Of a DNA stretch of 64,000 bases, positions 22,403 to 34,689 are shown in pieces (position 1 is the first letter of the stretch; the number at the start of each line of letters is the position of its first letter). Location: positions 1,860,001-1,924,000 of the forward strand of contig CANTUV010000076.1 in NCBI GenBank assembly GCA_947685225.1, given 5' to 3'. The notes beneath the pieces were generated by a model that saw only the letters and a program-made list of their open reading frames with translations, ran no database searches and was not told the origin of the DNA. Position numbers and translations under genes: made by a program. The stretch is from Garcia nutans (taxonomy: Eukaryota; Streptophyta; Magnoliopsida; Malpighiales; Euphorbiaceae).

Positions 22403-23339
22403 TAACAAACAAAATTTTTTTCATAATTTCCTCTAGCAAAAAAAAATTGTCTTTGAACATTCTCTGCTCTTTTCAGTTTACTCCTCTTGTGTTTTCTTCT
22501 CTGCATTTTTTCTGTATGAATTTCTCTCTTTTCTTTTTTCTTAACCTATTATTCTGTGTGTTTTTTTTTCATTTATAATTTTTTTTAATATTTTATTAAA
22601 TACACTTCCTTTATTTAACAAAATTTTGAATTTTCTCTACTAGAAAATTATAAAACTTTCTCTCAATTTTCACTCTTTCTTTTTAGTGTATTTTTGAGGG
22701 TTCTTTGTATGAAATTTTCCTCTCTTCTATGTTTTGTTTTACTATCTTTTTTTTTTGTGTATTTTCTTCGTGAATTTTCTGAGTGTGTTTCCCTCCTTCT
22801 ATACTAAAAAATATTTCCATATTCATGCTTTGTAAGTTTTTCTTTTTTATTGTATTTTCCAAATATTTTGACATTTCCATTTTTATGTTATTTTTGTTTT
22901 TGCATGTACAGAGAACTTTGCAGGAAATCAGAAAATTGATTTTTTTTTTCTTGTTATTTCAAATTTTTTGCCTTATATACTTGGTGTATATATATGTAAA
23001 GAATAATGAATAAAGGTCATTAATATTTTATTAATAATTTTTGTCCAATTAACACTCTTTAGTTTCTCTTGTATTTACTCTATGTGTAATTATTAGGTTT
23101 GTAATTAATATTAATTAGAGCAAATATTTTCTTCCTGAATAGTATTTCATTAAGCTATTAAAATTTATAAATTCAAACAAGAGACCCTAGATTAATAATA
23201 ATTAATTAAAGCAAGAGAATGTTACTCCATAATCGATTGCAACCCTAAAGTGAGACTTAATTTGCTTTTATGTTTAAAAGAATATTAAATTTGCCTATTA
23301 AATAAAAATTTTAGGCAAACTGCGCTTTGCAATTGCTAG
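22403..23339 (+). other. T-rich spacer ending in a Helitron-like terminus
   Basis: The sequence is AT-rich and low in information. At its right end GCAAACTGCGCTTTGC (about 23,315-23,330) forms a short GCAAA/TTTGC hairpin, followed by AATTG and CTAG at 23,336-23,339 and then T. This fits a Helitron 3' end. No matching 5' end was found. Confidence 0.35.
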
Positions 23340-23511
23340 TTACTGCAAAATACGTGTTATTTCTATTTATAAAATGTTAATTAAGCTATTTATGAAAAAG
23401 AGTAAAATGTTACACGTTTTACTATGTGTATATGTTGTATATATATATTTTTTTTGTCATTTGTAGTATTTTAACTTTTAAATTATATAATATTTTTAAT
23501 ATGATGTATAT

Positions 23512-24833
23512 TGATGGGTGTCGAAACTATCAAAAATAAAGTTTCTATTCTCTAAACAAAATAAATTGCAATAGCGGTGAATTAGATTGAATCCACAGAG
23601 AATTAACTACTTATTTAAATCCTTTTAAAAATCAAAATAAAAACAATAAAAATTAAAAAGATGGAGGTTTTATAATGAAGAACTAAAATTAAACTAATAA
23701 ATTGAAGAAAAATAAAACTAAATTAAAAAATTAACAATGGGAAAAATTTCAGTTGAAGAGAATAATTTTGATTTCAATTCTTAGATCTGATCATTGATAT
23801 AAAAATAAATTTTTAAAATTTTTTAATAAATTAATTCTAGTCAATCAAGACGCTTGTATTAGTCAATCCTTTCTTAGATGATAAATTAGTTATTAAACAT
23901 TCTCTAACTAATTATTGTTATTGAATAATCCTATATAGATGTCCATTAAGATTTAATCTACTAACAATTTTACGATTCAGAATGATCTAATTTAAATCAA
24001 CAAATTCTCCTGCGAAACTTATTTAAATTAATTTATGCATCTTCTTAGTATTACACCTAATTGCCACAAGTATCAAAATCTTAAAAATTTTTACGGATTC
24101 TAAGTTTTAAATAGCAATATATTATTCAACTAATCAAGTAATGAACCCTATTGTTTAATCAACAAAATAATAATTTAATTGAACTACAGAAAATATGCAA
24201 ATACTGAAATTAAATAATACAAAAAAAGAATTAGATTAGATCTCACAAATTTCGACGAATTGAAAATGTTGATTACCCTTTAAATTTTTAAGAATTATTT
24301 GCATATGATTGAATGAAAAAAATTTGAAATGAGATAAAAGAAATCCACAAAAACAATGGACAAAAGTGGTGGACTGAAGTCTCTAACCAAAATCATCTAG
24401 GACTGATACTTAATGTTCTATTTATACTATTTTCTAAAAATAAACTTCCTATTTAAAATCTAATTTAGGAAAAATAATAAAAAAAAGAAAATAATTAATA
24501 TCCTAATTTAATATTTATCTAAATAGAAATAAAAATATAAAATAAGTATTCTGAAATCACCCTAAATATCATAATATATCTCTTCCAAAAATATAGAAAA
24601 CTCAGCTATAAATTCTATCTAATTTTTGTATTAGGCCTATATGCTCATTTGTCCAAGGCTTATGCTCAAGGCTCCCATTAGCTCATTTTTAACACTTTTC
24701 ACTTAGAATCCTTCACTTTCTTCAATATCTAGAACCTATGTAAATACATCTCAAAATCAATAAAAATTCATAATAACAAGCTAAAATATATATTCAAAAT
24801 AAATCAACAATATGCATAAAATGTTTGTTATCA
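23512..24833. repeat. Probable solo LTR, 1,322 bp
   Basis: It starts TGATGGGTGTCG and ends TTTGTTATCA (TG to CA), with TATAT on both sides (23,507-23,511 and 24,834-24,838). The flanks are A/T-rich, so the 5-bp match is weak evidence. The inner text (TAGCGGTGAATTAG, GAATCCACAGAG) resembles LTR sequence common in plants. No internal coding region or partner LTR is present. It sits inside an AT-rich repeat copy that resumes to its right. Confidence 0.55.
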
Positions 24834-24838
24834 TATAT

Positions 24839-25475
24839 ATTGTATATTAATGTTGATATTATTGAATTATAATTAATAAGAATTATAATTCTCTTTTACT
24901 GTTGCATAGATGTTTTATTATTTATCTATGGTGTATTGTTAGTTCTGAATCATATATTAATTTTTTAATATAATAAATATGTTGTGTATTTGTATTGATA
25001 TATGTTGAATTTTAAACCACAAGAAATACACTTCCTTTTTAATATTTTGTAGATGTTGTATTGATATTTTATTTTTTTTATGTCGTATTTTATATTGATA
25101 CATATTAAATTATAATTAGTAAAAAGTATAATTCTCTTTTACTGTTTTGTAAATGTTATGTAGATTTTTTTATATATGTATTGTGTATTTTAACTACTGA
25201 ATCATATAATTTTTTAATTTAAAATAGTAGAATTATGAATTTAAATTCTAAGACAATTATTAGATAGTATAATATATATATATATATATATATTAATTCT
25301 CTTATTCAACATCTATACAACACAACATAGACAGATAGCATGAATGAGGAAAAAATCAACAATATTTTTCAAAATTTGATGCATTTTTCGTAAAAGTGAA
25401 AAAAAAATAATAAATTTGCTACAATATTTTTAAAAATAATTTTCTTTTTAAAGGTAGTTATGCAAAATTTTCTAA
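24839..25475. repeat. Copy of an AT-rich element family related to 30.3-31.9 and 33.2-33.6 kb
   Basis: Blocks such as TGTAGATTTTTTATATATG, CTGAATCATATAATTTTTT and AATTATGAATTTAAATT recur near 33,280-33,400. An AAAGGTAGTTATG end recurs as TAGGTAGTTACATG near 31,925-31,940. There is no gene; the family assignment rests on this cross-similarity. Confidence 0.5.
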
Positions 25476-25645
25476 ATTAAATTCTTTATTAATTATATTA
25501 TTATGTTTTAGAATGTAAATGCTTATCACTTTTTACAGAATTTATTCTTATCATTAATCAGAAACAAAGCAAGAGAAAAAAAAATTATGTTATTAATCCG
25601 ATATTAACCCCAGCATATGTATGTACACGAGGGATGATGAAAGAC

Positions 25646-27347
25646 CTACTACCAGAATTACTGGCGAAAAAATTCATCGTTAATTCTTAGAAATTCATTG
25701 CTAACTATGATCAATGAAGGATTATACTTTTGATCCTAATTAGCGACAATAATTTTCGATGCTGATTTTTTAGTCTTCAATTCACTTGGAGACATATTTT
25801 GTCACTAAATTCATAGCAAAATTTATAAGTATTTTTAGAAAATAAAATAAATTATTTTAAAAAATAAAATAAATTATTTTTAAAAACAATAATTTATTTT
25901 TTTTAAAATAATTAATTTTATCAAATAATTTCTAAAATATTTATTCTAAAAATTTATTTATTATGTTAAATAATTTATGTATTAAAAAATAAACTATTTA
26001 ACAAATAATTTATAGAAAAATTCTTTCTCTAATAATTTTCTTAAAATAAATTATTCTACAATATAATTTCTAAAAATTATAAATTCAGCAAATAATTTAT
26101 TTATTTTAAAAATTATTATTCTAACAAATAATTTATTCATCGTAAAAATAAATTATTCCAATAAATATTGACCAAAATTATTTATTCTAAGATTTCTCTA
26201 AACCATAAATTATTCTATTAATTCAAAAAATTTATTCTAAAAATTATTTCAATCTAATAATAAATTATTCAACTAAATAATTTCTAAAAATTATTCTGCC
26301 ACAAAATTTTTATTTATTGTAAATAATATTTATTCAACTAAATAACACATTTATTCTCAAAATTATTATAGCAAATAAATTATCTATATAAATATAAATA
26401 TTGGCTAATCTAAAAATAAATTAATTAATTAATTAATTGAGAAAATGTGAAAGAAGAAGGAGAAAGAAGAATGAAAGAAAAATGAAAAAGAAGAAAGAAA
26501 GAAGAAGGAGAAAGAAGGAAGAAAAATGAGATATAAGAAGGAAAAAGAGAAAGAAAAATGAGAGATAATAAGGAGACAGAAGAAAGAAAGAAAAATGAAA
26601 AAGAAAAAAGAAAGAAGGGGAAAGAAGAATGCAAAATAAGAAAGAAAGAAGAAAGAAAAATGAAAAATAAAAAGGTGAAAGAAGAAAGAAGAAGGAGAAA
26701 GAAGAGAGAAGAAGGAGAAAGAAGAAATAAAGAAAAATGAAAAAGAAGAAAGAAAGAAGAAGGAAAAATGAAAAATGAAAAAGAAGAAAGAAAGAAGAAG
26801 GAAAAATGAAAAATAAGAAACAAAAATGAAAAATGAAAAATAAGAAAGAGAGAAAGAGAGAAAAAAAAATGTAGAGACAAAGAAGAAAGAAATAGAAAGA
26901 ATAAATGTTGGTTGTAAAATTTTAAAATAAATTTATGAATTTTAGCGACGGATTTGCAATAGATTAACGACGAATTTAGTTTTGTCGCTAAAAACCAAAT
27001 AAGCTTTTTTTTAAAAAAATTTATTATTAGCGACGGAATGTAATCCGTCGCTAAAATTCCACCACGAAAATTCTACCCATATTTTCAGGGTCATTGCTAT
27101 TTTTTTTCTTTGTTAATTTATTTAAAGTTTTAGAGATGAAAATTAGCTACAATTTTTTTTGTAGCTAATTTTTAGCGATAAAATTTTTAAATCTGTCCCA
27201 AATTTATTGGCACCAACATTTGGTACTACAAATTTAGTGCTGGATTAATTTTGTCGCTAATATATTTGTCAAAAATTCATCACTACTTAGCGATGAATTT
27301 TGATCCGTCACTAATTTTCGTCATTAATTAGCATTTTTCTCATGGTG
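25646..27347. mobile_element. Probable non-autonomous CACTA-like element with large purine tract
   Basis: The left end TACTACCAGAATTACTGG and the right end (inverse reading CACCATGAGAAAAATGC) resemble degenerate CACTA termini (CACTACNAGAAAA). Flanking trinucleotides ACC and ACA match at two of three. Subterminal repeats of AGCGACGGA, TCGCTAA and GACGAATTT occur on both sides, including a short perfect inverted pair near 27,032-27,056. The centre holds AT-rich sequence and a long GA-rich tract. No transposase gene is present. Confidence 0.55.
26436..26905 (+). repeat. Polypurine (GAA/GAAAAAG) tract of about 470 bp
   Basis: The plus strand is almost purely A and G, built on AAGAAGAAAGAAAG and GAAAAATGAAAAA variants. 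Long frames on both strands here (Phe/Ser/Leu-rich or Lys/Glu-rich) are products of composition, not genes. Confidence 0.93.
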
Positions 27348-27355
27348 ACAATAGA

Positions 27356-27708
27356 AAATAAAGGACTAACTACTCTATGTAACTAACTTTAGCTACCTGT
27401 AACTAACTACTAACTGAATAGTTAGCTGTACAAAATAACTTATATGTACATACTCTTCATTCCCTCGAGTTGGACTTTGGTGATAATTAACCAATGCCAA
27501 TTTAATTGGATGACAAAGCAGAAAACAAAGGATATGGAAGTGCCTTCATAATTAAACAAATCTACAATTTGCAATATTAAACCCGTATGGATGGCTTTGA
27601 TGAAACTTTCCTTAATTTTACATATAATAAAATAACAATTAATGTCGAGATATTTTGTTCGCTTGTGAAAAATGGGATTGGAGATAACGTGAATTGCAGC
27701 TCGATTGT
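27356..27708 (-). pseudogene. Decayed Ty1/copia remnant: RNase H C-terminus, polypurine tract and LTR start
   Basis: Read on the minus strand, about 27,540-27,708 gives NNRAAIHVISNPIFHKRTKY followed by LDINCYFI, matching the copia RNase H block DNQAAIHIASNPxFHERTKHIEIDCHF, then a decayed HTGLILQIVDLF segment in place of TGxQLADIFTK. Further left lies a TCCAACTCGAGGGA polypurine-like tract (about 27,463-27,477) and then probable LTR start sequence. The rest of the element is not visible. Confidence 0.72.
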
Positions 27709-29380
27709 TATATATCTAAGTGCAATTCACATTTAATGATAAAGTATGAGTAATCTTACATCGAAAAAATATAAGAATATAACTTAATTTATATAGAACT
27801 AGGTTTTTTAATTTAATAACCAGCTTTTAAAGTTAACTCTCTCAAATTTATATTAATAAGAGAAATTTAATATGAAAATTTCAACAATCAGAAAAGAAGA
27901 TTACACTTGCATTGATCTGATACTATATGTGTAGAGACCCCATTCATTTATTGCAAGAATAATCTGCAATACAAAATTGAAATTTCTCGTTTCATTACTG
28001 AAAGTTTCATTTTTTTTTTGAATGAAACATAATTAAAATGATTAAAATTATTTGTAATGAGTTGGATCCCTAATTTCTTCATTCGAGATTACGAGATTAA
28101 TAAAAGTAGATATCATAGATAAAAAAAAATTAATTTTTTCTTTTACTTAAGTCACTTTATTTTGTTAATGTTGTCTATAAAGAAATAAGATCTACTCATT
28201 GTTGCTTTTCATGAATGTTTGTTTTATGCGAGTTTGAGCTGCCTTTGACTTTGCTTGCTTCTGAAATCTGATTAGATTTATCATAAATTCAACTGCAAAT
28301 CTCAGTTAATGAAAAAAAATATATGAATTGACGGACTAAATTTTTAAAAATTTTAATATTTTTCAAATTTAAATCTGAATTTAACCAAGGTCTATGTCTG
28401 ATTCCTCGCTTTATGATCTTATTTTTTTAGAAGGTCGCCGAAATATGAGAGGAGTTCAAAAGTGAATTTGCCGAAGTCACCTTCACTAACCAACTTCCTT
28501 AAGGGCCAAGGCAAGCAGCCTAATTAACAAGGGTGAAAATAAAAAAAAATTCTCAACATAATTTTAAGTTTAGTTCAAAACACATTTAATTTAGAAAATT
28601 ACTTTTATTGTACAAGCATATCAAAAAGACTAAAACAATCTTTAATAGAAATTTTTTTATATTTTTTCTATAGAATTTTATATTTTATAAATTTGACAAT
28701 AAATTATTATATATGTATTTTATTATTATATGAATCAAATCAATTCATAATAATATTTTTATTTTTATTTTTATAGATTTTCAGAAAATATCATGAATTT
28801 TATTCACAAATGAAAAATAATGCATCTTAGTGTAAAAATAAAAAATATACATCAAAATGAAAGAGACTGTATATTACAAGATAAATTTTAAATACACTTT
28901 ACCCATTTTTTTCGACGTAATAAATGATATTAATATTATTTTAAAATGATTACTCCTTTTCTTATTATTTAATTTCTTTATGTCCTTTTGTAAATATCTT
29001 CAATTCTTAATAAGTAATTTATTTTTGTTGTTTTCGATATGCATTTTTCACCCCCTTTATAATTTGTATTTTAGCTTGAAATCAAAGGGCTTTCTAATAT
29101 TGGAATTTTTATATTAATGGAGTTCAATTATATGAGCTAAGAAAGCAATGAGTTGTATCCATAATTTTTGTCTATTGTGCAGAATTTGATCATAGGCGGT
29201 ACGGATACTACGTCTATTACATTAAATTCGTCTTTCTGATTAATAAAAAATAGATTATTTACATTAATTAAAAGAAGGTTTGGTTTTACATATATATATA
29301 TATATATTTATATTTACTCGATATAAAATACTCAATTTGTTTAGCATATGGTGATCAATGGTATATTTTCTTCGAATACA
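27709..29380. other. AT-rich intergenic sequence
   Basis: About 1.7 kb without a gene, RNA or element terminus that I can support. A less AT-rich patch near 28,430-28,530 has no protein-like frame. Confidence 0.5.
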
Positions 29381-29521
29381 AGTCCCAAACACATTAATAA
29401 TAATATAGTTTCTTTTTATATAATAACAGAAGAGTTAGATTTTATTTTGTCTTGAAATGAAGTAGATTTGTGCCGTTTAGTGTATAGATATTAGATTGCA
29501 TTACCCAATTCATATGATTAG

Positions 29522-30308
29522 TGATAATACTCCCACCTCTCTAGCTCCTGTGCCGAGCTTCTTACTGGTTCTACATGAGTTCATACAAGCTCTTTGTATT
29601 ATAGGTCAATATAGTCACTCGAGTTCGTCCGAGCTCCATTGCATGGCACCTCTGAATCTAACATAAATGTACTCTTGCTTCTCTAGCTCCTGTGTCGAGT
29701 TTCTCACTGATTCTACATGAGTTCATACAACCTCTTTGTATCATAAGTCAACATAGTCATCTGAGTTCATCCGAGCTTCCTTGCGTGGCACCTCTGCATC
29801 TAACATAAATGTCAGATGACTTAAGAGGTCTAGTGATACTACCCCCTCCTTTAACTGAGCTCGAGGTCTGAGCTCCATGACCGATTGCCTCTTAGAATGG
29901 CTCTCAAGAAGACTCAACCTCGGTTTTGGACACCTCTGTCCTACCGAGCTCCCTATACATCCTCTAACACAGTAGAAATACAGTCCCAATTTGGCATACG
30001 CACTATCTCGACGTTCCAAATATTCTCTGACATATGCAGGTTTTGTCCTCCGTGCACCATTTATATATAGGGCCAGACCCCCACAGGTATGAGATCCTCT
30101 CTCTTCTCTCCACGATTACTCTTCTTACGTTTAGACAGACCGAGCCTTGATTTAGGCATCGGAGACTCCTCCGCGGAGCCTAGTCCGTCTCTCTCTTGTC
30201 TTGCAGGTTGGAGCCCGAGCACAGACAACACCTGAGCACAAACTCAGAGAGCTAACCTGAGCACAAACTCAGAGAGCTACGATGACCCCCTGAGATAGCC
30301 CAGCATCA
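29522..30308. repeat. Solo LTR, 787 bp
   Basis: It starts TGATAATACTCCC and ends CCCAGCATCA. Flanking ATTAG (left) and ATTAA (right) match at 4 of 5. The paralogous empty site at 33,690-33,700 (CATATGATTAG followed by CAGGCC) lacks it. It is clearly less AT-rich than its surroundings, with a TTTATATATAGGG promoter-like box near 30,058-30,071 and a C/T-rich leader. A 142-bp tandem duplication (units at about 29,539 and 29,681) and a 25-bp duplication (30,231 and 30,256) lie inside. Short frames here are not genes. Confidence 0.75.
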
Positions 30309-30340
30309 ATTAATAGGCTTTTTCTTAGGTTAAATAGATG

Positions 30341-31943
30341 AGAAATTTACAAGGTGTACCTGTTTTTCGCCTCCACTTTGCATATTTACGTACCCAACTA
30401 TTGTTTATTTCACAAATACGGATCACAATTGTTTTTTTTTTCAAAATTATTTTATACATTATTTTTTGCTTTTTTAAATTTTGTAATTTTTTATTTTTGC
30501 GATTTTATTTTATTCATATTTTTATTTTAAAAAATTTAATGTCATATTTTTAATATACATATAAAAAAATAAAAATACATATAATATATTTATGATATAT
30601 ACAAAATATATACAGAATATACACTCAATAATATAAAATACATCTACAAAACATCAACAATACATCTACAATAAATCTATAACACATCTATGTAATATTT
30701 TTAATATTTTTTATTTAATATTTTCAAAACATCCATATAATATTCATACAATATTCACACAATATCAGGGACGTTGCCAATGTATATTGAGTAGGCTTTA
30801 TTAAAAATATATATATACTTTTATATTTTTTATATATATTTTTTAAATTGACCTTACTAAAATATTTAAATTAACTCTATTAAAAAAAAGCTCAAGTTTT
30901 AGTCAATAATTTAAAATTTAAAGCTCAAATTTACTCAATAATAATAAGCTTAAAATTAACCGATAATTTACAATCCAAAAAAATAATAATTTATAGTTAA
31001 AAATTAGGTTATATCTATCACATTCTTTATTTCATTAGAAAATAATCATTTAAACAAAATAATTGATTATTGAGAAAAGAAAAATGAAAAGCTCTAATTC
31101 TAAAAATGAAATGGGAAAAAGGAAATAATTGAATCTAATAAAAAAAATTGACATTTTGAAGTATGAAATAAGATATTTGTTGTAAATTTTTCATTTTGAT
31201 TAGATAAAAAATACATAACTCTTTCCTCTATTTAGAAGTATTTTTATACATATTATGATTAAATATTAAGATAAATTTTTATTATTTTATTTTGAATAAG
31301 TTTTTTTTATAGGACTAATTTTGACCCCACTCAATAAAATATCTAGCTACGCCACTGCACAATATTCAATAATTTTTACATAAAATACACATAACTTAAA
31401 TAACAAAAACATGACATACACACAATACCTACAACTTATACAACACACATACAACATGTATAATACTTTTACAATACATATACAATATATAATATATCTA
31501 TATAATGAAATTGTGCATTTTTTAAATTTTTTTATATGTATAATTTATAAAATTTGTTTAAAAATAAATTTAATAAATTTTATTAATATATTTTTATATA
31601 GTTTATTTTTATTTTTTTAGCATTATTTATTTTTTATAATTAAAATTAAATTTTTTTTCTTTTTTTTATAAAAATTGTGATTTTTATATGATGAAAAGTT
31701 TTTAAAATATTAATTTTTATTATTTTATTATAATTTTTTATTTAATAGTGAAGTTTGAAAAAAAAAATTGAAGTAAAATATTAATTGTATTAAGGGAAGA
31801 AGTATATTTGAAAAAAAATTATTTTATTAAAAAATGAGGTATTTTTAAAATTTTGTACTAATTTTTTTATAAAAGTATAAATATTTTTAACTTTTATAGT
31901 ATTTTTATAATAAATTTTTTTTTTTTAGGTAGTTACATGTACC
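30341..31943. mobile_element. Mutator-like insertion, 1,603 bp, with perfect 9-bp duplication
   Basis: AAATAGATG occurs at 30,332-30,340 and 31,944-31,952, and the paralogous segment shows the uninterrupted site (TTTAAATAGATC near 33,713). A 9-bp duplication suggests a Mutator-type element. Terminal inverted repeats are weak: GGTGTACC near the left end against the inverse of GGTACATG at the right. The interior is AT-rich with repeated ATACATCTACAA motifs and a nested hAT. There is no transposase gene. Confidence 0.7.
30766..31357. mobile_element. hAT-like element, 592 bp, nested in the Mutator-like insertion
   Basis: A perfect 8-bp duplication CACAATAT (30,758-30,765 and 31,358-31,365) surrounds ends CAGGGACGTTGCC and the inverse of CAGTGGCGTAGC. 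The ends and duplication size match the element at 21,650. It is non-coding. Confidence 0.88.
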
Positions 31944-32420
31944 AAATAGATGTTTTATTTCAGACCCAACAAAAAATGGGTCTTATTCTTTCTGCTCTTA
32001 TGCAACAATCCAAGGAGTGCAAGATTATACATAATTCTCATGCATGCATACAATGGCGCGATGTTCCTAACAAAAATGCATCTTATGATGCCTCAGTTTC
32101 TAAAATTTCTTTGAAAATATCTTATAATTTGTAAGAAAATTTAAGCATAATCATATCTTCATGCTCTAACTCTCTTTAGATTCACTGACTTCATAAGCAA
32201 ATGTTCTACTTTATGAGATATTTTAGATTATGCAAATGATGATCAAAGATTCACATAACAATAAGTTCAAAAATGGTAGATTAATTTTAAGCAACTCAAC
32301 ATATATAAAAACATAATACGACTATAAATAATAAAGTCCATTAACATCTATATCCTAGTTGATATTTAGCTGCGCATGACAAAATTGAAGAAATAAACAA
32401 TAAATTGCATTAAAAACAAT

Positions 32421-33160
32421 AAAGGAGTCGTTAGAAATATGAAACTTAAATGGGCTTGATATTCTTTATAGACAATTTCAAAAATTTTATATCCTTGAAG
32501 AAAAATCTCCCAAAGTCCAACTCTTCAGTCCCTATTATTTTAGTCCTAATAATCTGATCATAAATTTAAAATAAATAATGGAGAAAATTAGTATATTATT
32601 TATCTAATACTTTGTCTACCCTTCATTTCAGACAAAAAAAGAATGTATTTATACGGATTGTGGCTTCAAATACAATTTTTTCAGGTTTTTGTATAGCTTT
32701 TGTGCGGGCTCGTCCACCTTCTTTTTGCACCACTCTATATTTATTTGTTTTGGCTACTTCTACTTATTTTTTCAAGATTATTTTCTATATAAATCACATA
32801 GAATAAGAAAATTGGTAAAACTTATGAGGATTTTATAAAGAATCAAGGTAAATATATATAACTAAAACCTTTGCATTCTTGAATAGTGAACTTCTCCCTC
32901 TTCTTCTTCCCCCTTTTTTTCTATTTGCTGAAAATCATTTTGATTTTTTTTAATATATCTTTTTTTTATTTTTATTATTCTTCAATTATAGTATTAAAGG
33001 TTTTATTGTTCTTTAATGGTAATACATTATCCATGTTTGATAAAATATTTTAAAGAAAATTTTCTTTTGTTTTATGAATTTTTCATTTATTCCTTTTTAA
33101 TTTATCTTTTAATTATTATTATATCTTTTTTTATTTGTATTTATTTATTTTAATATTTAT
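32421..33160. other. AT-rich spacer
   Basis: No supported gene. The small frame at 32,612-32,806 has no recognisable domain and no conserved context. Confidence 0.5.
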
Positions 33161-33169
33161 TTGAGTTAG

Positions 33170-33595
33170 TTTTATATTTTAATTTATGTGTTTAATATTT
33201 TTTTAACATATACACACTATATAGAGATATATTCATAATACGATTCAATATATATATAATATCTATAAAATATATACATAAAGATGTTGTGTAGATATTT
33301 TATTTTTTTTTATATGTATTATTTATTTTAATCGCTAAATCATATAATTTTTTTATCTAAAACATTAAAATTATGAATTTAAATTGTAATAGAATAGTTT
33401 AAATAAAAGAATGTATATATATTAATTATCTTAATCAATATCTACATAAAATCTATGCAAAATACACAAAAAAAAAAAACTGAAGGAAGAGGTATTTTTA
33501 AAATTTTAATATAACTTTTTTAAAAGTATAGACATTTCAATTTTTTGCCTTTATTTTTGAAAAAATAAACTTTTGTTTTTTTGGGTAATTTTGTG
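33170..33595. repeat. Partial copy of the AT-rich family seen at 24.8 and 30.3 kb
   Basis: It shares TGTAGATATTTTATTTTTTT, GCTAAATCATATAATTTTT and AAAATTATGAATTTAAATTG with 25,195-25,250, and AGGTATTTTTAAAATTTT with about 31,845-31,860. The boundaries are approximate. Confidence 0.45.
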
Positions 33596-33599
33596 AAAA

Positions 33600-34648
33600 T
33601 CTTTTTATTTTGTCTTATTGTTGTTCGTGAGATGAAGTGGGTTTGTGCCATTCAGATTAAACTGTTAGATAGCAATGCCCAATTCATATGATTAGCAGGC
33701 CTTTTATAGTTTAAATAGATCTTCATTAACGGAGACCCAACAAAAAATGGGCCAAATTCTTTCGGCTCTTATACAACAATCTAACAAAGGCAAGATTACA
33801 TATAACTCTCTTGCATACAATGGGTGATGTTTCTATATCTTAACAAAGAAACAGCTCATGATGTCTGACGCTTTAATTTTTTTTAAAAGAGGAATGCTAA
33901 TTACTCTTATTTTAGAAAGTGATTATTCAATAATATTTTTTTATTAATTAAAAAATATTTATTATATGTTATAATAAATATTTTTTAACCAATATAAGAG
34001 AAATTATTAAAGGTCACTTTTTAAAATGGTTGTAATCAATATTTCTCTTCTTAAAAATATCTTATACCTTTTAAGAAAATTTAAAAATACTTTTTTTAAG
34101 TTTAATTCAAAATAAAATTTATGTATATCTCTGATACACTGTATATTATGCAATTATATATTAAATATATATTTTTATTATGCCAATTGGTACAAACTAA
34201 GAATAAATATTTTTAAAATTAGAAATTTTAATTTTAATAAATTTAAACTAAGAATAGATATATTTTAAAAATCTATTTAAAATATAGAATCCATATGTAA
34301 CTTTCATTGAATTAATATGTAATTTCAACCTGATTCTTTCTCACTGTAATGTACAAACAGATTATAGCTAATAATTCTAAAAATCAAAGATAATGGATTT
34401 GTAAAAAGATATTAATAAATTATAATTTTCTAATATTTAATCAATAAAAATGATAATTTATTTGATTGATTGTTAATAGTAATGGTAAAAAATAAATTAA
34501 GCAATTAATCAATTAAATTGACTCTGAAAGGAAAAAATCTAGGATATAGTCATAGACTTTGATTGACTCAAATACCTGTGGATCATACACATACTCATAT
34601 AATTGCTTTAAAATACAAGAATCTAAGCATACTCGTACATGTAGTAAC
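33600..34648. repeat. Duplicated segment, right copy, first part
   Basis: Homologous to 29,440-29,521, 30,309-30,340 and 31,944-32,110 of the left copy. It keeps the empty sites of both the solo LTR and the 9-bp-duplication element, and continues at 40,478 beyond the LINE. Confidence 0.78.
33890..34046. mobile_element. Small MITE-like inverted repeat
   Basis: The left arm GGAATGCTAATTACTC...TTTTAGAAAGTGA and the inverse of the right arm (GAAATATTGATTACAACC...TTTTAAAAAGTGA) match at roughly 70% over 31 bp. Between them is an A/T palindrome (AAAAAATATTTATTATA). The left duplicated copy lacks this block, supporting an insertion. Confidence 0.6.
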
Positions 34649-34689
34649 TTTTTTTTTTTAATACAGAGAGGGTAGGAGGTCTAACTCTT

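Larger units (their letters stand above)
29440..32420. repeat. Duplicated segment, left copy (interrupted by solo LTR and Mutator-like element)
   Basis: Short blocks match the right copy (33,600-34,648 plus 40,478-40,665) in the same order: GTGCCNTT...ACCCAATTCATATGATTAG, TTAAATAGAT, GACCCAACAAAAAATGGG...CTCTTATRCAACAATC, then ATTCACATAACAATAAG, AAGTTCAA, ATCTATATCCTAGTTGAT and AAATTGAAGAAATAAACAA. Different mobile insertions separate the blocks in each copy. No gene is recognised in the segment itself. Confidence 0.8.

Noticed and set aside
26425..26880. Long Phe/Ser/Leu-rich minus-strand frame and Lys/Glu-rich plus-strand frame
   Set aside because: Both arise from the polypurine tract; the composition is pure repeat and there is no domain.
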